In this document: one piece after another, positions 11,457 to 21,417 of the stretch | Numbering within the stretch: position 1 is the stretch's first letter | How the letters are laid out: the number at the start of each line of letters is the position of its first letter | From: Variovorax sp. PAMC 28711 | Lineage (GTDB): Bacteria; Pseudomonadota; Gammaproteobacteria; Burkholderiales; Burkholderiaceae_C | Direction: 5' to 3' | Length of the DNA: 64,000 nucleotides | NCBI RefSeq assembly: GCF_001577265.1 | Contig: NZ_CP014517.1 | Coordinates: 2,223,001 to 2,287,000, forward strand | The notes under the pieces: generated by a model | Databases searched by the model: none | Seen by the model: the letters and a program-made list of their open reading frames with translations, nothing else | What the model was told of the DNA's origin: nothing | Translations under genes and position numbers: made by a program

Positions 11457-12332
11457 ATGACGACCGCGATGGCCGAAGCCAACGTGCGCACGCCGTGGAG
11501 CGAGTTCTGGCGCAAGTTCCGCATGCAGCGCGTCGCTTTCGGCGCGCTCGTCTTCGTGGTCCTGCTGGTGGGGGTCGCGGTCTTCGCGCCCTGGCTCGTG
11601 CCGTACGACGCCGAGAACTTCTTCGATTACGACCGCTTGAACCAGGGGCCCTCGGCGGTGCACTGGTTCGGCGTCGATCCGCTGGGGCGCGACATCTTCA
11701 GCCGCATCCTGATGGGTGCTCGCATCTCGCTGGCCGCCGGCTTTTTCTCGGTGGTGCTCGGCGCCATCGTCGGCACGGTGCTGGGTTTGCTGGCCGGCTA
11801 CTACGGCGGCTGGTGGGACCGCATCGTGATGCGCATCTCTGACGTGCTGTTCGCCTTTCCGGGTGTGCTGCTGGCGCTGGGCGTCGTGGCGATCCTCGGC
11901 AGCGGCATGACCAACGTGATCATCGCCGTGTCGGTGTTCAGCGTGCCGGCCTTCGCGCGCCTGGTGCGCGGCAACACGCTGGTGCTCAAGAACCTCACCT
12001 ACATCGAAGCGACACGCAGCATCGGCGCGAGCGACCGCACGATCATGCTGCGGCACATCCTGCCGGGCACCATCTCGGCCATCGTCGTGTACTTCACGAT
12101 GCGCCTGGGCACCTCGATCATCACGGCGGCGAGCCTGTCGTTCCTGGGCCTCGGCGCGCAGCCGCCGACGCCCGAATGGGGCGCGATGCTGAACGAGGCG
12201 CGCGCCGACATGGTCAATGCCCCGCACGTGGCGCTGTTCCCGTCGCTCGCGATCTTCTTCACCGTGCTCGCCTTCAACCTGCTGGGCGACGGCCTGCGCG
12301 ATGCACTCGACCCGAAGATCGATCGGCTCTGA
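11457..12332 (+). CDS. gsiD: Glutathione ABC transporter permease GsiD
   Basis: A 291-residue permease of the DppC/OppC type, partner of GsiC. It has the N-terminal cytoplasmic helix ([15 protein letters not shown]), a first membrane helix, the periplasmic segment with [15 protein letters not shown] that is typical of this subfamily, and the EAA loop [21 protein letters not shown]. The ATG at 11457 is chosen because upstream in-frame codons lie inside gsiC. The next gene starts 1 nt after its stop. Confidence 0.93.
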   Translation: MTTAMAEANVRTPWSEFWRKFRMQRVAFGALVFVVLLVGVAVFAPWLVPYDAENFFDYDRLNQGPSAVHWFGVDPLGRDIFSRILMGARISLAAGFFSVVLGAIVGTVLGLLAGYYGGWWDRIVMRISDVLFAFPGVLLALGVVAILGSGMTNVIIAVSVFSVPAFARLVRGNTLVLKNLTYIEATRSIGASDRTIMLRHILPGTISAIVVYFTMRLGTSIITAASLSFLGLGAQPPTPEWGAMLNEARADMVNAPHVALFPSLAIFFTVLAFNLLGDGLRDALDPKIDRL

Positions 12333-12333
12333 C

Positions 12334-13152
12334 ATGAAGGTGCTGATCTCGGTCGACATCGAAGGCGTGGCCGGCGTCTTCCACTTTCAGCAGACCCGCG
12401 CGGGCAACCCCGAATACGAGCGCGCCCGCCGCTGGATGACCGACGAGGCCAACGCGGCCATCGCCGGCGCGTTCGACGCTGGCGCGACCGTGGTGTACGT
12501 CAACGATTCGCACGGCGACTTTCGCAACATGCCGCCCGATCTGCTCGATGCGCGCGCGCAGGTGATCCAGGGCAAGCCGCGCTACCTGAGCATGGTGGCG
12601 GGTGTCGATCTCGGCGTGGACGGCGTTTGCATGGTCGGCTACCACTCGCGCGCGCAGGGCGCGGGCATCCTGGCGCACACGATCAACAGCTTCGCCTTCG
12701 CGGCCGTCGAGTTCGACGGCCAGCCGATGAGCGAGGCGGGCATCTACGGCGCGTTGGCCGGCGAGTACGGCGTGCCGGTGTGGATGGCCAGCGGCGACGA
12801 CGTCTTCATCGCCGAGAACCGCGCGCTGTTTCCGGCAACCACCTTCGTTCAGACCAAGCAGGCGATGGGGCAGACGGGCGGCGTGTCGCTCTCGCCGGCG
12901 CAGTCGTGCGCTGCGATCCGGGCCGGTGTCGTGTCGGCGCTGGAAGGCCGTGCCGCGGTGGCGCCGTGGGTGTGGCCAACGCCGCTCACCGTCACGCTGC
13001 GCACGCAGACGCCGGCATTGGCCGACCTCTTCTGTCAGTGGCCGACGTTCGAGCGGACGACGCCGGTCGAGTTGCGCTTCGGCGCACCGACGGTCGAAGC
13101 GGCGGTGCGGATGCTGAACGCGTGCTCGGCGATGTCCGCGATGCTGCGCTGA
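12334..13152 (+). CDS. dppA: M55 D-aminopeptidase, DppA type
   Basis: A 272-residue zinc peptidase related to Bacillus subtilis DppA, a decameric enzyme that removes D-amino acids from short peptides. The ligand residues known in DppA fall at matching positions: Asp8 and Glu10 (SVDIEG), His60 (YVNDSHGD), His104 (GYHSRAQG) and Glu134 (MSEAG), with the catalytic His115 (ILAHTINS). It is the last gene of the transporter operon. Together with the isoaspartyl peptidase it suggests processing of unusual (D- or iso-) peptides, such as cell wall or damaged-protein fragments, after uptake; the physiological substrate is inference. Confidence 0.92.
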   Translation: MKVLISVDIEGVAGVFHFQQTRAGNPEYERARRWMTDEANAAIAGAFDAGATVVYVNDSHGDFRNMPPDLLDARAQVIQGKPRYLSMVAGVDLGVDGVCMVGYHSRAQGAGILAHTINSFAFAAVEFDGQPMSEAGIYGALAGEYGVPVWMASGDDVFIAENRALFPATTFVQTKQAMGQTGGVSLSPAQSCAAIRAGVVSALEGRAAVAPWVWPTPLTVTLRTQTPALADLFCQWPTFERTTPVELRFGAPTVEAAVRMLNACSAMSAMLR

Positions 13153-13177
13153 CGCAGCGCCGCCGCGGACCGCGAAC

Positions 13178-13612
13178 TCAGGCTGCGTCGGCCGCGCCCA
13201 GGCCGCCGTTTTCGGCCTGGTGCGAAGCGATGTCGCGCACGTTCTTCTGCACGGCGACCGCGCCGAACAGTGCAAGCAGGAAGGCCATCGCGTAGAAGCC
13301 CTTTTCGCTGTTCGCCAACGTTGCGTTGAACAAGCCGACGGCCAGCAGCGCCACCGACAGCAGCAGCGAGATCCAGCACAGGCTGTAGTAGATGCCCGTG
13401 ACCGTGATGCCCTCGAGGCGGTCGCGCACCGACTTCTGCAACGACACCGCCGCGAACAGCCCATACATCAGGATGGTGAAGTAGTAGCCCTTTTCATTGA
13501 GCTGCATGGTCGCGTTCCACAGCCCGATCAGGTAGACGATCGCACCGACGAACAGCGCCGTCCATGACGCAGCGACGAATGCGCGGCTGGGTTTCGGGAA
13601 AGGGGTGGCCAT
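13178..13612 (-). CDS. YiaA/YiaB-family inner membrane protein
   Basis: A 144-residue membrane protein with four predicted helices arranged as two copies of the same unit. The first copy contains [16 protein letters not shown] and VSLQKSVRD; the second contains [16 protein letters not shown] and VAVQKNVRD. This internal duplication is the YiaAB domain pattern; the biochemical role of the family is not known. It converges with the dppA gene (25 nt between stops) and lies downstream of argC in the same direction, 34 nt away. Confidence 0.85.
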   Translation of the reverse strand: MATPFPKPSRAFVAASWTALFVGAIVYLIGLWNATMQLNEKGYYFTILMYGLFAAVSLQKSVRDRLEGITVTGIYYSLCWISLLLSVALLAVGLFNATLANSEKGFYAMAFLLALFGAVAVQKNVRDIASHQAENGGLGAADAA

Positions 13613-13646
13613 GATTTCTCCTCGTTGTTATGGTGTCGAGCGACGC

Positions 13647-14570
13647 TCAAAGACCGAGCATCAGCTTCAGATTCTGCACGGCCGCGCCGCTCGCGCCCTT
13701 GCCCAGGTTGTCGAGGCGCGCGATCACGACCGCATGGCGGTGGTCTTCGTTCGGGTAGACGCGCAGCTCGAGCACGTTGGTGTCGTTCAGCGCAGTGGGC
13801 TCGAGCTTGCCGTCGGCAGTCGGTGGCAGCACCTTCACGAACTGTTCGGGCGTATTGCTCTTCGCGTAGTGGGCGGCGAGCGCCTCGTGCAGGTCGGCGG
13901 CGTGCGGCTTGCCCGGCAGGTCGTCGAGGTGCAACGGCAACTGCACCAGCATGCCCTGCCGGAAGTTGCCGACCGCCGGAATGAACACCGGGCGGCGCGT
14001 GAGGCCGGTGTACTTCATGATTTCGGGGATGTGCTTGTGCTTCAGGCCGAGCGCGTAGGTTTCGTAGAGCGGCGCCTCGCCTTTTTCGCAGGCCTCGATC
14101 ATGGTGCGGCCGCCGCCCGAATAGCCACTGACCGACGGCAGCGCGATCGCGAAGTCGGCCGGCAGCAGACCCGCGTCGACCAGCGGGCGCACGATGGCGA
14201 TCGCGCCGGTCGCGTAGCAACCCGGGTTGGCGACGCGGTCCGATGCGGCCACGGCCTGCCAGTGGCCGGCGACCAGTTCAGGGAACCCGAAGGCCCAGTC
14301 GGGGTTCGTGCGGTGTGCCGTCGAGGCATCGATGATCTTGGGCTTCTTGCCGGGCAGCTGGTCGATCAGGGCGACCGATTCGATGGCCGCGTCGCCGTGC
14401 AGGCACAGCACCACGAGGTCGACGCTGGCCATCAGATCGCGCTTGGCGGCCACGTCTTTTCGCAGCGCGGGCGCGATGCTCACGAGTTCGATCTGCGGCA
14501 TCGACTGGAGCCGCTCGCGAATTTGCAGGCCGGTGGTGCCGGCTTCGCCATCGATGAAGACCTTGGCCAT
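13647..14570 (-). CDS. argC: N-acetyl-gamma-glutamyl-phosphate reductase (short type)
   Basis: ArgC (307 residues) reduces N-acetylglutamyl phosphate to the semialdehyde with NADPH, the third step of arginine synthesis. The sequence has the N-terminal dinucleotide-binding segment [18 protein letters not shown], the [17 protein letters not shown] stretch and the catalytic Cys118 in [10 protein letters not shown], followed by [10 protein letters not shown]. The length and motifs fit the shorter ArgC class. The start is the ATG at 14570; the frame stays open 49 codons further but this has no support. It is divergent from sucC. No other arginine gene is nearby. Confidence 0.95.
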   Translation of the reverse strand: MAKVFIDGEAGTTGLQIRERLQSMPQIELVSIAPALRKDVAAKRDLMASVDLVVLCLHGDAAIESVALIDQLPGKKPKIIDASTAHRTNPDWAFGFPELVAGHWQAVAASDRVANPGCYATGAIAIVRPLVDAGLLPADFAIALPSVSGYSGGGRTMIEACEKGEAPLYETYALGLKHKHIPEIMKYTGLTRRPVFIPAVGNFRQGMLVQLPLHLDDLPGKPHAADLHEALAAHYAKSNTPEQFVKVLPPTADGKLEPTALNDTNVLELRVYPNEDHRHAVVIARLDNLGKGASGAAVQNLKLMLGL

Positions 14571-14761
14571 GGTGTTGCTCTGGAGAAAGTACAAGAAACT
14601 ACGTATTGACCGCAGCGGCGCAGCAAGCGTTGGTGCGGCGCACCATGATACAGTCCGCGGTTGTTCGCCGCCCCCAGCCGTCAGGCTGCCGTCGCCCGCG
14701 GACAACAGCCAGATCACCTCAGATTTCCAGTTCTCAACCTCCCTTCCGAGAGATCCCCCTC

Positions 14762-15928
<1,167 letters not shown>

Positions 15929-15937
15929 GGAAACGTC

Positions 15938-16831
15938 ATGTCGATCTACATCAACAAAGACACCAAAGTCATCACGCAAGGCATCACCGGCAAGACCGGT
16001 CAATTCCATACGGAAAAGTGCCAGGAATACGCGAACGGCAAGAACTGCTTCGTCGCAGGCGTGAACCCGAAGAAGGCCGGCGAGTCGATCTTCAACATCC
16101 CGATCTTCGGCTCGGTCAAGGAAGCCGCCCAGCAAACCGGCGCGACCGTGTCGGTGATCTACGTGCCGCCAGCCGGCGCGGCCGATGCGATCTGGGAAGC
16201 CGTCGAGGCCGACCTCGACATGGCGATCTGCATCACCGAAGGCATCCCTGTGCGCGACATGCTCGTGCTGCGCAACAAGATGCGCGCCAAGGAAGCCGCC
16301 GGCGGCAAGAAGACGCTGCTGCTCGGCCCGAACTGCCCCGGCCTGATCACGCCCGACGAAATCAAGATCGGCATCATGCCCGGTCACATCCACCGCAAGG
16401 GACGCATCGGCGTGGTCTCGCGTTCGGGCACGCTGACGTACGAAGCCGTGGCGCAACTGACCGAAATCGGCCTGGGCCAATCGTCGGCAGTCGGCATCGG
16501 CGGCGACCCGATCAACGGTCTGAAGCACATCGACGTGATGAAGGCGTTCAACGACGATCCCGACACCGACGCGGTCATCATGATCGGCGAGATCGGCGGC
16601 CCGGACGAAGCCGACGCTGCGCGCTGGTGCAAGGACCACATGAAGAAGCCGATCGTCGGTTTCATCGCCGGTGTGACGGCCCCTCCCGGCAAGCGCATGG
16701 GCCATGCCGGCGCGCTGATCTCAGGCGGTGCCGACACGGCCGAAGCCAAGCTCTCCATCATGGAAGAGTGCGGCTTCACCGTGACCCGCAACTTCTCGGA
16801 ACTGGCCAAGCTGCTCAAGGCCCGGCTGTAA
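15938..16831 (+). CDS. sucD: Succinyl-CoA synthetase alpha subunit
   Basis: The 297-residue alpha subunit binds CoA and carries the phosphorylated histidine. The N-terminal CoA-binding Rossmann segment ([18 protein letters not shown]), the [10 protein letters not shown] segment and the active-site His256 ([13 protein letters not shown]) are clear. A GGAAAC ribosome site lies before the ATG. A strong terminator hairpin follows 35 nt after the stop, so sucCD is a two-gene unit. Confidence 0.98.
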   Translation: MSIYINKDTKVITQGITGKTGQFHTEKCQEYANGKNCFVAGVNPKKAGESIFNIPIFGSVKEAAQQTGATVSVIYVPPAGAADAIWEAVEADLDMAICITEGIPVRDMLVLRNKMRAKEAAGGKKTLLLGPNCPGLITPDEIKIGIMPGHIHRKGRIGVVSRSGTLTYEAVAQLTEIGLGQSSAVGIGGDPINGLKHIDVMKAFNDDPDTDAVIMIGEIGGPDEADAARWCKDHMKKPIVGFIAGVTAPPGKRMGHAGALISGGADTAEAKLSIMEECGFTVTRNFSELAKLLKARL

Positions 16832-16866
16832 TCGAAGCCCTGCGGTAAAGAGAGCTCCCAAAAAAG

Positions 16867-16902
16867 AAAAAGCGCCCGCAATTCAGGTTGCGGGCGCTTT
16901 TT
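16867..16902 (+). terminator. Rho-independent terminator of sucCD
   Basis: A perfect 15-bp stem (16867-16881 with 16888-16902) closes a 6-nt loop TTCAGG. The GC core is GCGCCCGC and the arms end in A5 and T5, so the element could work in both directions. It separates sucCD from the terC gene that starts 30 nt later. Confidence 0.93.
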
Positions 16903-16932
16903 CAATACAAAACAGAGCGGAGAAGACAAAAC

Positions 16933-17613
16933 ATGGAATTGATGCAAAGCGCCGAGTTCTGGATCGGCCTGGTCAAGATCATCTGGATCAACATCATCCT
17001 GTCCGGCGACAACGCCGTCGTGATCGCACTGGCTGCACGCTCGCTGCCGCCGGACCAGCAAAAGAAGGCCATCTTCTTCGGCTCGGCGGCCGCCGTGGTG
17101 TTGCGGATTGCGCTCACGGTGGTGGCGGTCAAGCTGCTGGCGCTGCCTTATCTGCAGATCGTCGGCGGCCTGCTGCTGCTCTACATCGGCGTCCAGCTGC
17201 TCAGCGACGAAGATGACGATGAGGGCGAAGGCAAGGAATACGGCACGCTTTTCGCGGCCGTGCGCACGATCCTGATCGCCGATCTGGTCATGAGTCTGGA
17301 CAATGTGATCGCCGTCGCCGCGGCAGCGCAAGGCAGCACGACGCTGCTGGTGCTGGGCCTGGCGATCAGCATCCCGCTCGTCATCTTCGGCAGCACGCTC
17401 ATGATCAAGCTGATGGAGCGCTTCCCGATCATCGTGGTGCTCGGCGCCGCGCTGATCGGCTGGGTCGGTGGCGAAACGATGGTGAGCGACGTGTCGCTGC
17501 GAGAGGTGCTGGTCGCCAATCCGTGGCTGCATTACGCGGCGGCGGCGGCCGGGGCGGCTTTCGTGGTCGGCCTGGGCCGGTTCCTGCAAAAACGCGCGCG
17601 TGTCGCGCACTGA
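16933..17613 (+). CDS. TerC-family membrane protein (first copy)
   Basis: A 226-residue integral membrane protein of the TerC/Alx family, implicated in metal (Mn2+) export and metal loading at the membrane. It has seven or so hydrophobic helices and the two acidic signatures of the family: NIILSGDNAVVIALAARSLP near the N terminus and ADLVMSLDNVIAVAAAA in the middle; the Asp-Asn pairs within them are the presumed ion ligands. The true start is the ATG at 16933; the frame extends upstream only through the terminator. There is no riboswitch before this copy, unlike the second copy at 36741-37478. PP2C follows 22 nt after the stop. Confidence 0.92.
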   Translation: MELMQSAEFWIGLVKIIWINIILSGDNAVVIALAARSLPPDQQKKAIFFGSAAAVVLRIALTVVAVKLLALPYLQIVGGLLLLYIGVQLLSDEDDDEGEGKEYGTLFAAVRTILIADLVMSLDNVIAVAAAAQGSTTLLVLGLAISIPLVIFGSTLMIKLMERFPIIVVLGAALIGWVGGETMVSDVSLREVLVANPWLHYAAAAAGAAFVVGLGRFLQKRARVAH

Positions 17614-17635
17614 TTCGGAAGACTGAACGACGTCC

Positions 17636-18451
17636 ATGGCGAGTTTCGGCATCACCGGTCCGGCTTTGGGCGGCGCGCTGTCCTGGGATTTCGCTGCCCT
17701 CACGAACTCCGGCCGTGTGCGCGCGAACAACGAGGACGCGATCGCTTTCGACCCGACATTGGGGCTCGCGATCCTGGCCGACGGCATGGGTGGCTACAAC
17801 GGCGGCGAAGTGGCCAGCGGCATGGCGATCGCCCTGCTGCAAGCCAGCTTCGGCCGCTGGCTCGCCCATTCGGGGCCGCTCGCGCACCCGCGTGCGCTGC
17901 GCCGTGCGCTGCAGGCCGGCGTCGACGAATCCAACCAGGCCATTCTCGAAGCGGGAATCTCGAACGTCCAGCTGCAGGGCATGGGCACCACGCTGGTCGT
18001 GGCCGTGTTCGGACCGCAGCGCGCGATCGTCGGCCACATCGGCGATTCGCGCTGCTATCGCCTGCGCAACGGCCAACTCGATTTGCTCACCCGCGATCAC
18101 TCGCTTTTGCAGGAGCAGCTCGACGCCGGCATCATCACCGCGGAGCAGGCCGCGCAGTCGCCGCACCGCAACCTGGTGACGCGCGCGCTGGGCATCGAGC
18201 GCCATGTCGACCTCGAAATGCACGCACACGCGGCCCAGCCGGACGATCTGTTCATGCTCTGTTCGGACGGTTTGAGCGAGATGGTTTCCGACGCGCAGCT
18301 TTTCACGCTTTTGTTACAAGATATCGGGCTGCCTGAAAAAGCAACACTTTTGGTTGCAACTGCCAACGACAATGGCGGACGGGACAACATTTCGGTTGTC
18401 TTGGCCCGCGCAGGTGACATGAACACGTCAGAGCCAGGCAAGACGAAATAA
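17636..18451 (+). CDS. PP2C-family Ser/Thr protein phosphatase
   Basis: A 271-residue soluble metal-dependent phosphatase of the Stp1/PrpC type. All acidic metal-binding motifs are present in order: RVRANNEDA, ILADGMGGYNGGE, VGHIGDSRCYRLR, MLCSDGLSEMV and NDNGGRDNISVV. There is no extra sensor or membrane domain. It is followed by the FHA-protein gene after 24 nt; phosphatase-FHA pairs normally work opposite a Hanks-type Ser/Thr kinase, but no kinase gene is in the window. The substrate phosphoprotein may be the FHA-binding partner or the cyclase next door; this is inference. Confidence 0.95.
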   Translation: MASFGITGPALGGALSWDFAALTNSGRVRANNEDAIAFDPTLGLAILADGMGGYNGGEVASGMAIALLQASFGRWLAHSGPLAHPRALRRALQAGVDESNQAILEAGISNVQLQGMGTTLVVAVFGPQRAIVGHIGDSRCYRLRNGQLDLLTRDHSLLQEQLDAGIITAEQAAQSPHRNLVTRALGIERHVDLEMHAHAAQPDDLFMLCSDGLSEMVSDAQLFTLLLQDIGLPEKATLLVATANDNGGRDNISVVLARAGDMNTSEPGKTK

Positions 18452-18475
18452 AACACTCGGATTCAGGAGTCGGCC

Positions 18476-19126
18476 ATGCCGAAAGTGATCGTTTCGATCG
18501 ACGGTGTCGTGATCAAAGAGGTGACCCTTGCAAAGGACCGCACCACTTTAGGCCGCCGACCGTACAACGACATCGTGATCGACAATCTCGCCATCAGCGG
18601 CGAGCATGCCGTGCTCCACATGATCGGCGTCGACGTCTATCTTGAAGACCTCAACAGCACCAACGGGACGTATGTCAACGCTCGCGCCATCAAGAAACAG
18701 GCGCTGGAACACAACGACGTCATCGAAGTCGGCAAGTACAAGATCCGCTACCTCACCGGCGCGGTGGTGTCCGAGGCGATCGCGCGCACGGTCCTGCTCA
18801 CGCCGTCTTCGGCGCCCATTCCCCTTTCGGTTGCGCCCACGGTGTCTGCGTCGCTGGGCGGCAGCGGCATCAGCGCCGCCGTCATTCGTGTGCTCTCGGG
18901 CGCTGGCGCCGGCCGCGAGCTCTCGCTGCAGAAGGTCGTCACCACCATCGGCAAGCCGGGCGTGGCGGTGGCCGCTGTCACCCGCCGAATCCAGGGCTAC
19001 GTCGTGGCCCCCATCGATGGCGGCACCATCCTCAACGGCGAGCCCCTCGGCACCGAGGCCGTGGCCCTGCAAGACGGCGACGTGCTCGAACTCGGCGGCA
19101 CCCGGATGCAGTTCGTCCAAGCCTGA
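18476..19126 (+). CDS. FHA-domain phosphopeptide-binding protein
   Basis: A 216-residue cytoplasmic protein. The N-terminal half (about residues 5-95) is a complete FHA domain with TLGRRPYNDIVIDN, ISGEHAVL and EDLNSTNGTYVN, the residues that read phosphothreonine. After a Ser/Pro-rich linker (about 105-135), residues 140-216 look like a second, degenerate FHA unit (TTIGKPGVAVAAVTRR, ILNGEPLGTEAVALQDGD) in which the Arg and Ser-x-x-His phosphate-binding positions are altered. It sits between the phosphatase and cyclase genes in the same direction, with 18 nt to the cyclase, and probably links phosphorylation to the next two gene products. Confidence 0.93.
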   Translation: MPKVIVSIDGVVIKEVTLAKDRTTLGRRPYNDIVIDNLAISGEHAVLHMIGVDVYLEDLNSTNGTYVNARAIKKQALEHNDVIEVGKYKIRYLTGAVVSEAIARTVLLTPSSAPIPLSVAPTVSASLGGSGISAAVIRVLSGAGAGRELSLQKVVTTIGKPGVAVAAVTRRIQGYVVAPIDGGTILNGEPLGTEAVALQDGDVLELGGTRMQFVQA

Positions 19127-19144
19127 TCCGCGGTTTTTCGCGCC

Positions 19145-21397
19145 ATGCCCGTGGTGATCCAGGCCGTCCGGCGGCACTGGCCGCGCATGGCGATCACGCT
19201 GGTCGCGGTGGTCCTGGCGCTGGCGCATGCCACCGGCCTCTACCGCTTTTCGTTCATCGACCGGCTCGACAACTTCATCTATGACGTGCGGCTGCGCTCG
19301 ACGCTGCCCCGCACCCTCGATCCGCGCATCGTCATCGTCGATATCGACGATGCCAGCCTCCAGGCCATGGGCCAGTGGCCGTGGAGCCGCGACAAGCTGG
19401 CGCGGCTGACGACCGAACTCATGGACCGGCAGCAGGCCGCCGTGCTGGGTTTCGACGTGGTGTTTGCCGAGTCCGACGGCAGCTCCAGCCTGCAGGCACT
19501 GCAACAACTGGCCGCCGGCCCCTTGCGAAACGTGCCCGGGCTGGCCGACGAGATCGACCGCATGGCGCCCGCGCTCGACCACGACGCCGCGTTCGCCGCG
19601 GCGCTGAAAGACCGGCGCGTGGCGCTCGGCTACTACTTCACCCAAAAGGGTGCCAAAGGCCTGTTGCCCCAACCTGCGCTGCCGCCGGACGCCTTTCCGC
19701 CGACCCACGACTACATGACGCGCTGGGGTGGTTTTGGCGGCAACATCCCGCCCCTGGCAAACGCGGCCGCGTCGTCCGGCTTCCTGAACATGCTCATCGA
19801 AGGCAGCGGCGACGGCCTGGTGCGATCGGCGCCCTTGTTGGCCGCCTACGAAGGCGACGAAGCCAGGCCGGGCTATTACGAATCGCTCGGCCTGACGGTG
19901 TACCGGCTGGCGAGCGGCATGCCGTCCGTGCAGGCGTCGCTCAAGCCCGGCGGCGCGCTCGACGCGCTGCTCATTCCGGGCCGGGCGGCGCCTCTGCGCA
20001 TTCCGGTCGACCAGACCGGCAGCATGCTCGTCCCCTTTCGGGGGCCGGGCGGTGCACAGGGCGGATCGTTTCGCTACGTGGCCGCGGCCGACGTGCTGAA
20101 CGGCGGGCTGGCACCCGGCGAACTGCGGGACAAGATCGTGCTGGTCGGCGCCACCGCCCCTGCGCTGCAGGATTTGCGCGCCACGCCGGTCAGTGCGGGT
20201 TTCCCTGGCGTCGAGGTGCACGCCAACATCATTTCGGGCCTGTTCGACCGCCGCCTGCCGGAAGCGCCCGGCGAATCCGACATCTACGACGTGCTGGTGA
20301 TTCTGCTGGCGGGGCTCGGGCTCGCCTACGGGCTGTCGGTGCTGTCGGTCGCGCGCGCGGTGCTGCTCGGCGTGGGCACCGTCGCCGTGGTGGTGGGGCT
20401 GAACAGCTGGCTCTATCTGCAGGCCTATCTGGTGCTGCCACTGGCCGCCGCGCTCGTCATGATTGCGCTGGCCTTCGCGCTCAACGTGGCGTGGGGCTAC
20501 CTCGTGGAGGCGCGCGTTCGCCGGGGGCTGACCCAGCTCTTCGGCACTTACGTGCCGCCGCAGCTCGTGCAGGAAATGCTCCTCTCGCCGCGCCGCTACA
20601 GCATGCGCGCTGAGAGCAAGGAGCTCACCGTGATGTTCTGCGACATGCGCGGCTTCACCCAGATGTCCGAGCAGATGGCGCCCACCGAGTTGCAGACTTT
20701 CCTCAACGGCGTCTTCAGCCGGCTGACCGAGATCATCAGCACGCACCGCGGCACCGTCGACAAGTACATGGGCGACTGCGTCATGGCTTTCTGGGGCGCC
20801 CCGGTCGACACGCCCGACCACGCCGACCTCGCCGTGGCCGCCGCACTGGAGATGGCCGCTGCCGTGCACACCCTCAACCAGGCGCACCGCGCCAGCGGGC
20901 ACCCCGAAATCAGCGTGGGCATCGGCCTCAACACCGGCACCATGAGCGTCGGCGACATGGGCTCCGCGCTGCGCCGCAGCTACACGGTGGTGGGCGACGC
21001 GGTCAACCTGGCGTCGCGGCTCGAAAGCCTGAGCGGCCACTACGGCGTGGAGGTGATCGCCAGCGACGCCACGCGCCGCGCCGCGCCGCAATTCGTCTGG
21101 CAGGAACTCGACCTCGTCGGGGTCAAGGGCAAAGCCCGGACCGTCACCATTTATTCGCCCCTCGCGCGGCCCGCGGCGGCGAGTGCAGAACAACTCGCCG
21201 ACCTGGCCCGCTGGCAAGACGTGCTCGCCGCCTACCGTGCGCAAGACTGGGCGGCGGGCCGAACCCTTTTGACGCCGCTGCTCGCGACCCCTGCCAAAAA
21301 AGTCCTTTACCAGCTGTACGTCGAACGTTTAGCCTCCATGGCGTTGCGCCCGAAAGACGCGAGCTGGGACGGCGCAACCCGGTTCGAAACCAAGTGA
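19145..21397 (+). CDS. CHASE2-domain class III adenylate cyclase
   Basis: A 750-residue membrane-bound nucleotide cyclase. A membrane helix near residues 15-32 leads into a periplasmic CHASE2 sensor of about 330 residues (IVIVDIDDASLQAMGQWPWS; VLGFDVVFAE). Three closely spaced membrane helices (about residues 383-452) follow, then a cytoplasmic catalytic domain (about 490-680). The catalytic metal-binding Asp residues (MFCDMRGFT and DKYMGDCVMAFWGAP) and the VVGDAVNLASRLE transition-state segment are intact, so it should be active and ATP-specific, although GTP use cannot be excluded from motifs alone. It is followed by a cAMP phosphodiesterase gene whose frame touches its stop codon. Confidence 0.93.
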   Translation: MPVVIQAVRRHWPRMAITLVAVVLALAHATGLYRFSFIDRLDNFIYDVRLRSTLPRTLDPRIVIVDIDDASLQAMGQWPWSRDKLARLTTELMDRQQAAVLGFDVVFAESDGSSSLQALQQLAAGPLRNVPGLADEIDRMAPALDHDAAFAAALKDRRVALGYYFTQKGAKGLLPQPALPPDAFPPTHDYMTRWGGFGGNIPPLANAAASSGFLNMLIEGSGDGLVRSAPLLAAYEGDEARPGYYESLGLTVYRLASGMPSVQASLKPGGALDALLIPGRAAPLRIPVDQTGSMLVPFRGPGGAQGGSFRYVAAADVLNGGLAPGELRDKIVLVGATAPALQDLRATPVSAGFPGVEVHANIISGLFDRRLPEAPGESDIYDVLVILLAGLGLAYGLSVLSVARAVLLGVGTVAVVVGLNSWLYLQAYLVLPLAAALVMIALAFALNVAWGYLVEARVRRGLTQLFGTYVPPQLVQEMLLSPRRYSMRAESKELTVMFCDMRGFTQMSEQMAPTELQTFLNGVFSRLTEIISTHRGTVDKYMGDCVMAFWGAPVDTPDHADLAVAAALEMAAAVHTLNQAHRASGHPEISVGIGLNTGTMSVGDMGSALRRSYTVVGDAVNLASRLESLSGHYGVEVIASDATRRAAPQFVWQELDLVGVKGKARTVTIYSPLARPAAASAEQLADLARWQDVLAAYRAQDWAAGRTLLTPLLATPAKKVLYQLYVERLASMALRPKDASWDGATRFETK

Positions 21398-21417
21398 CAT
21401 ATCAAAAGGCCCACAAA

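Noticed and set aside
16888..16932. Upstream TTG start for the first TerC gene
   Set aside because: It lies inside the terminator hairpin and lengthens the protein by residues absent from the family.
18548..21244. A long minus-strand frame across the FHA and cyclase genes
   Set aside because: Shadow frame; the plus strand shows complete FHA and cyclase motifs.
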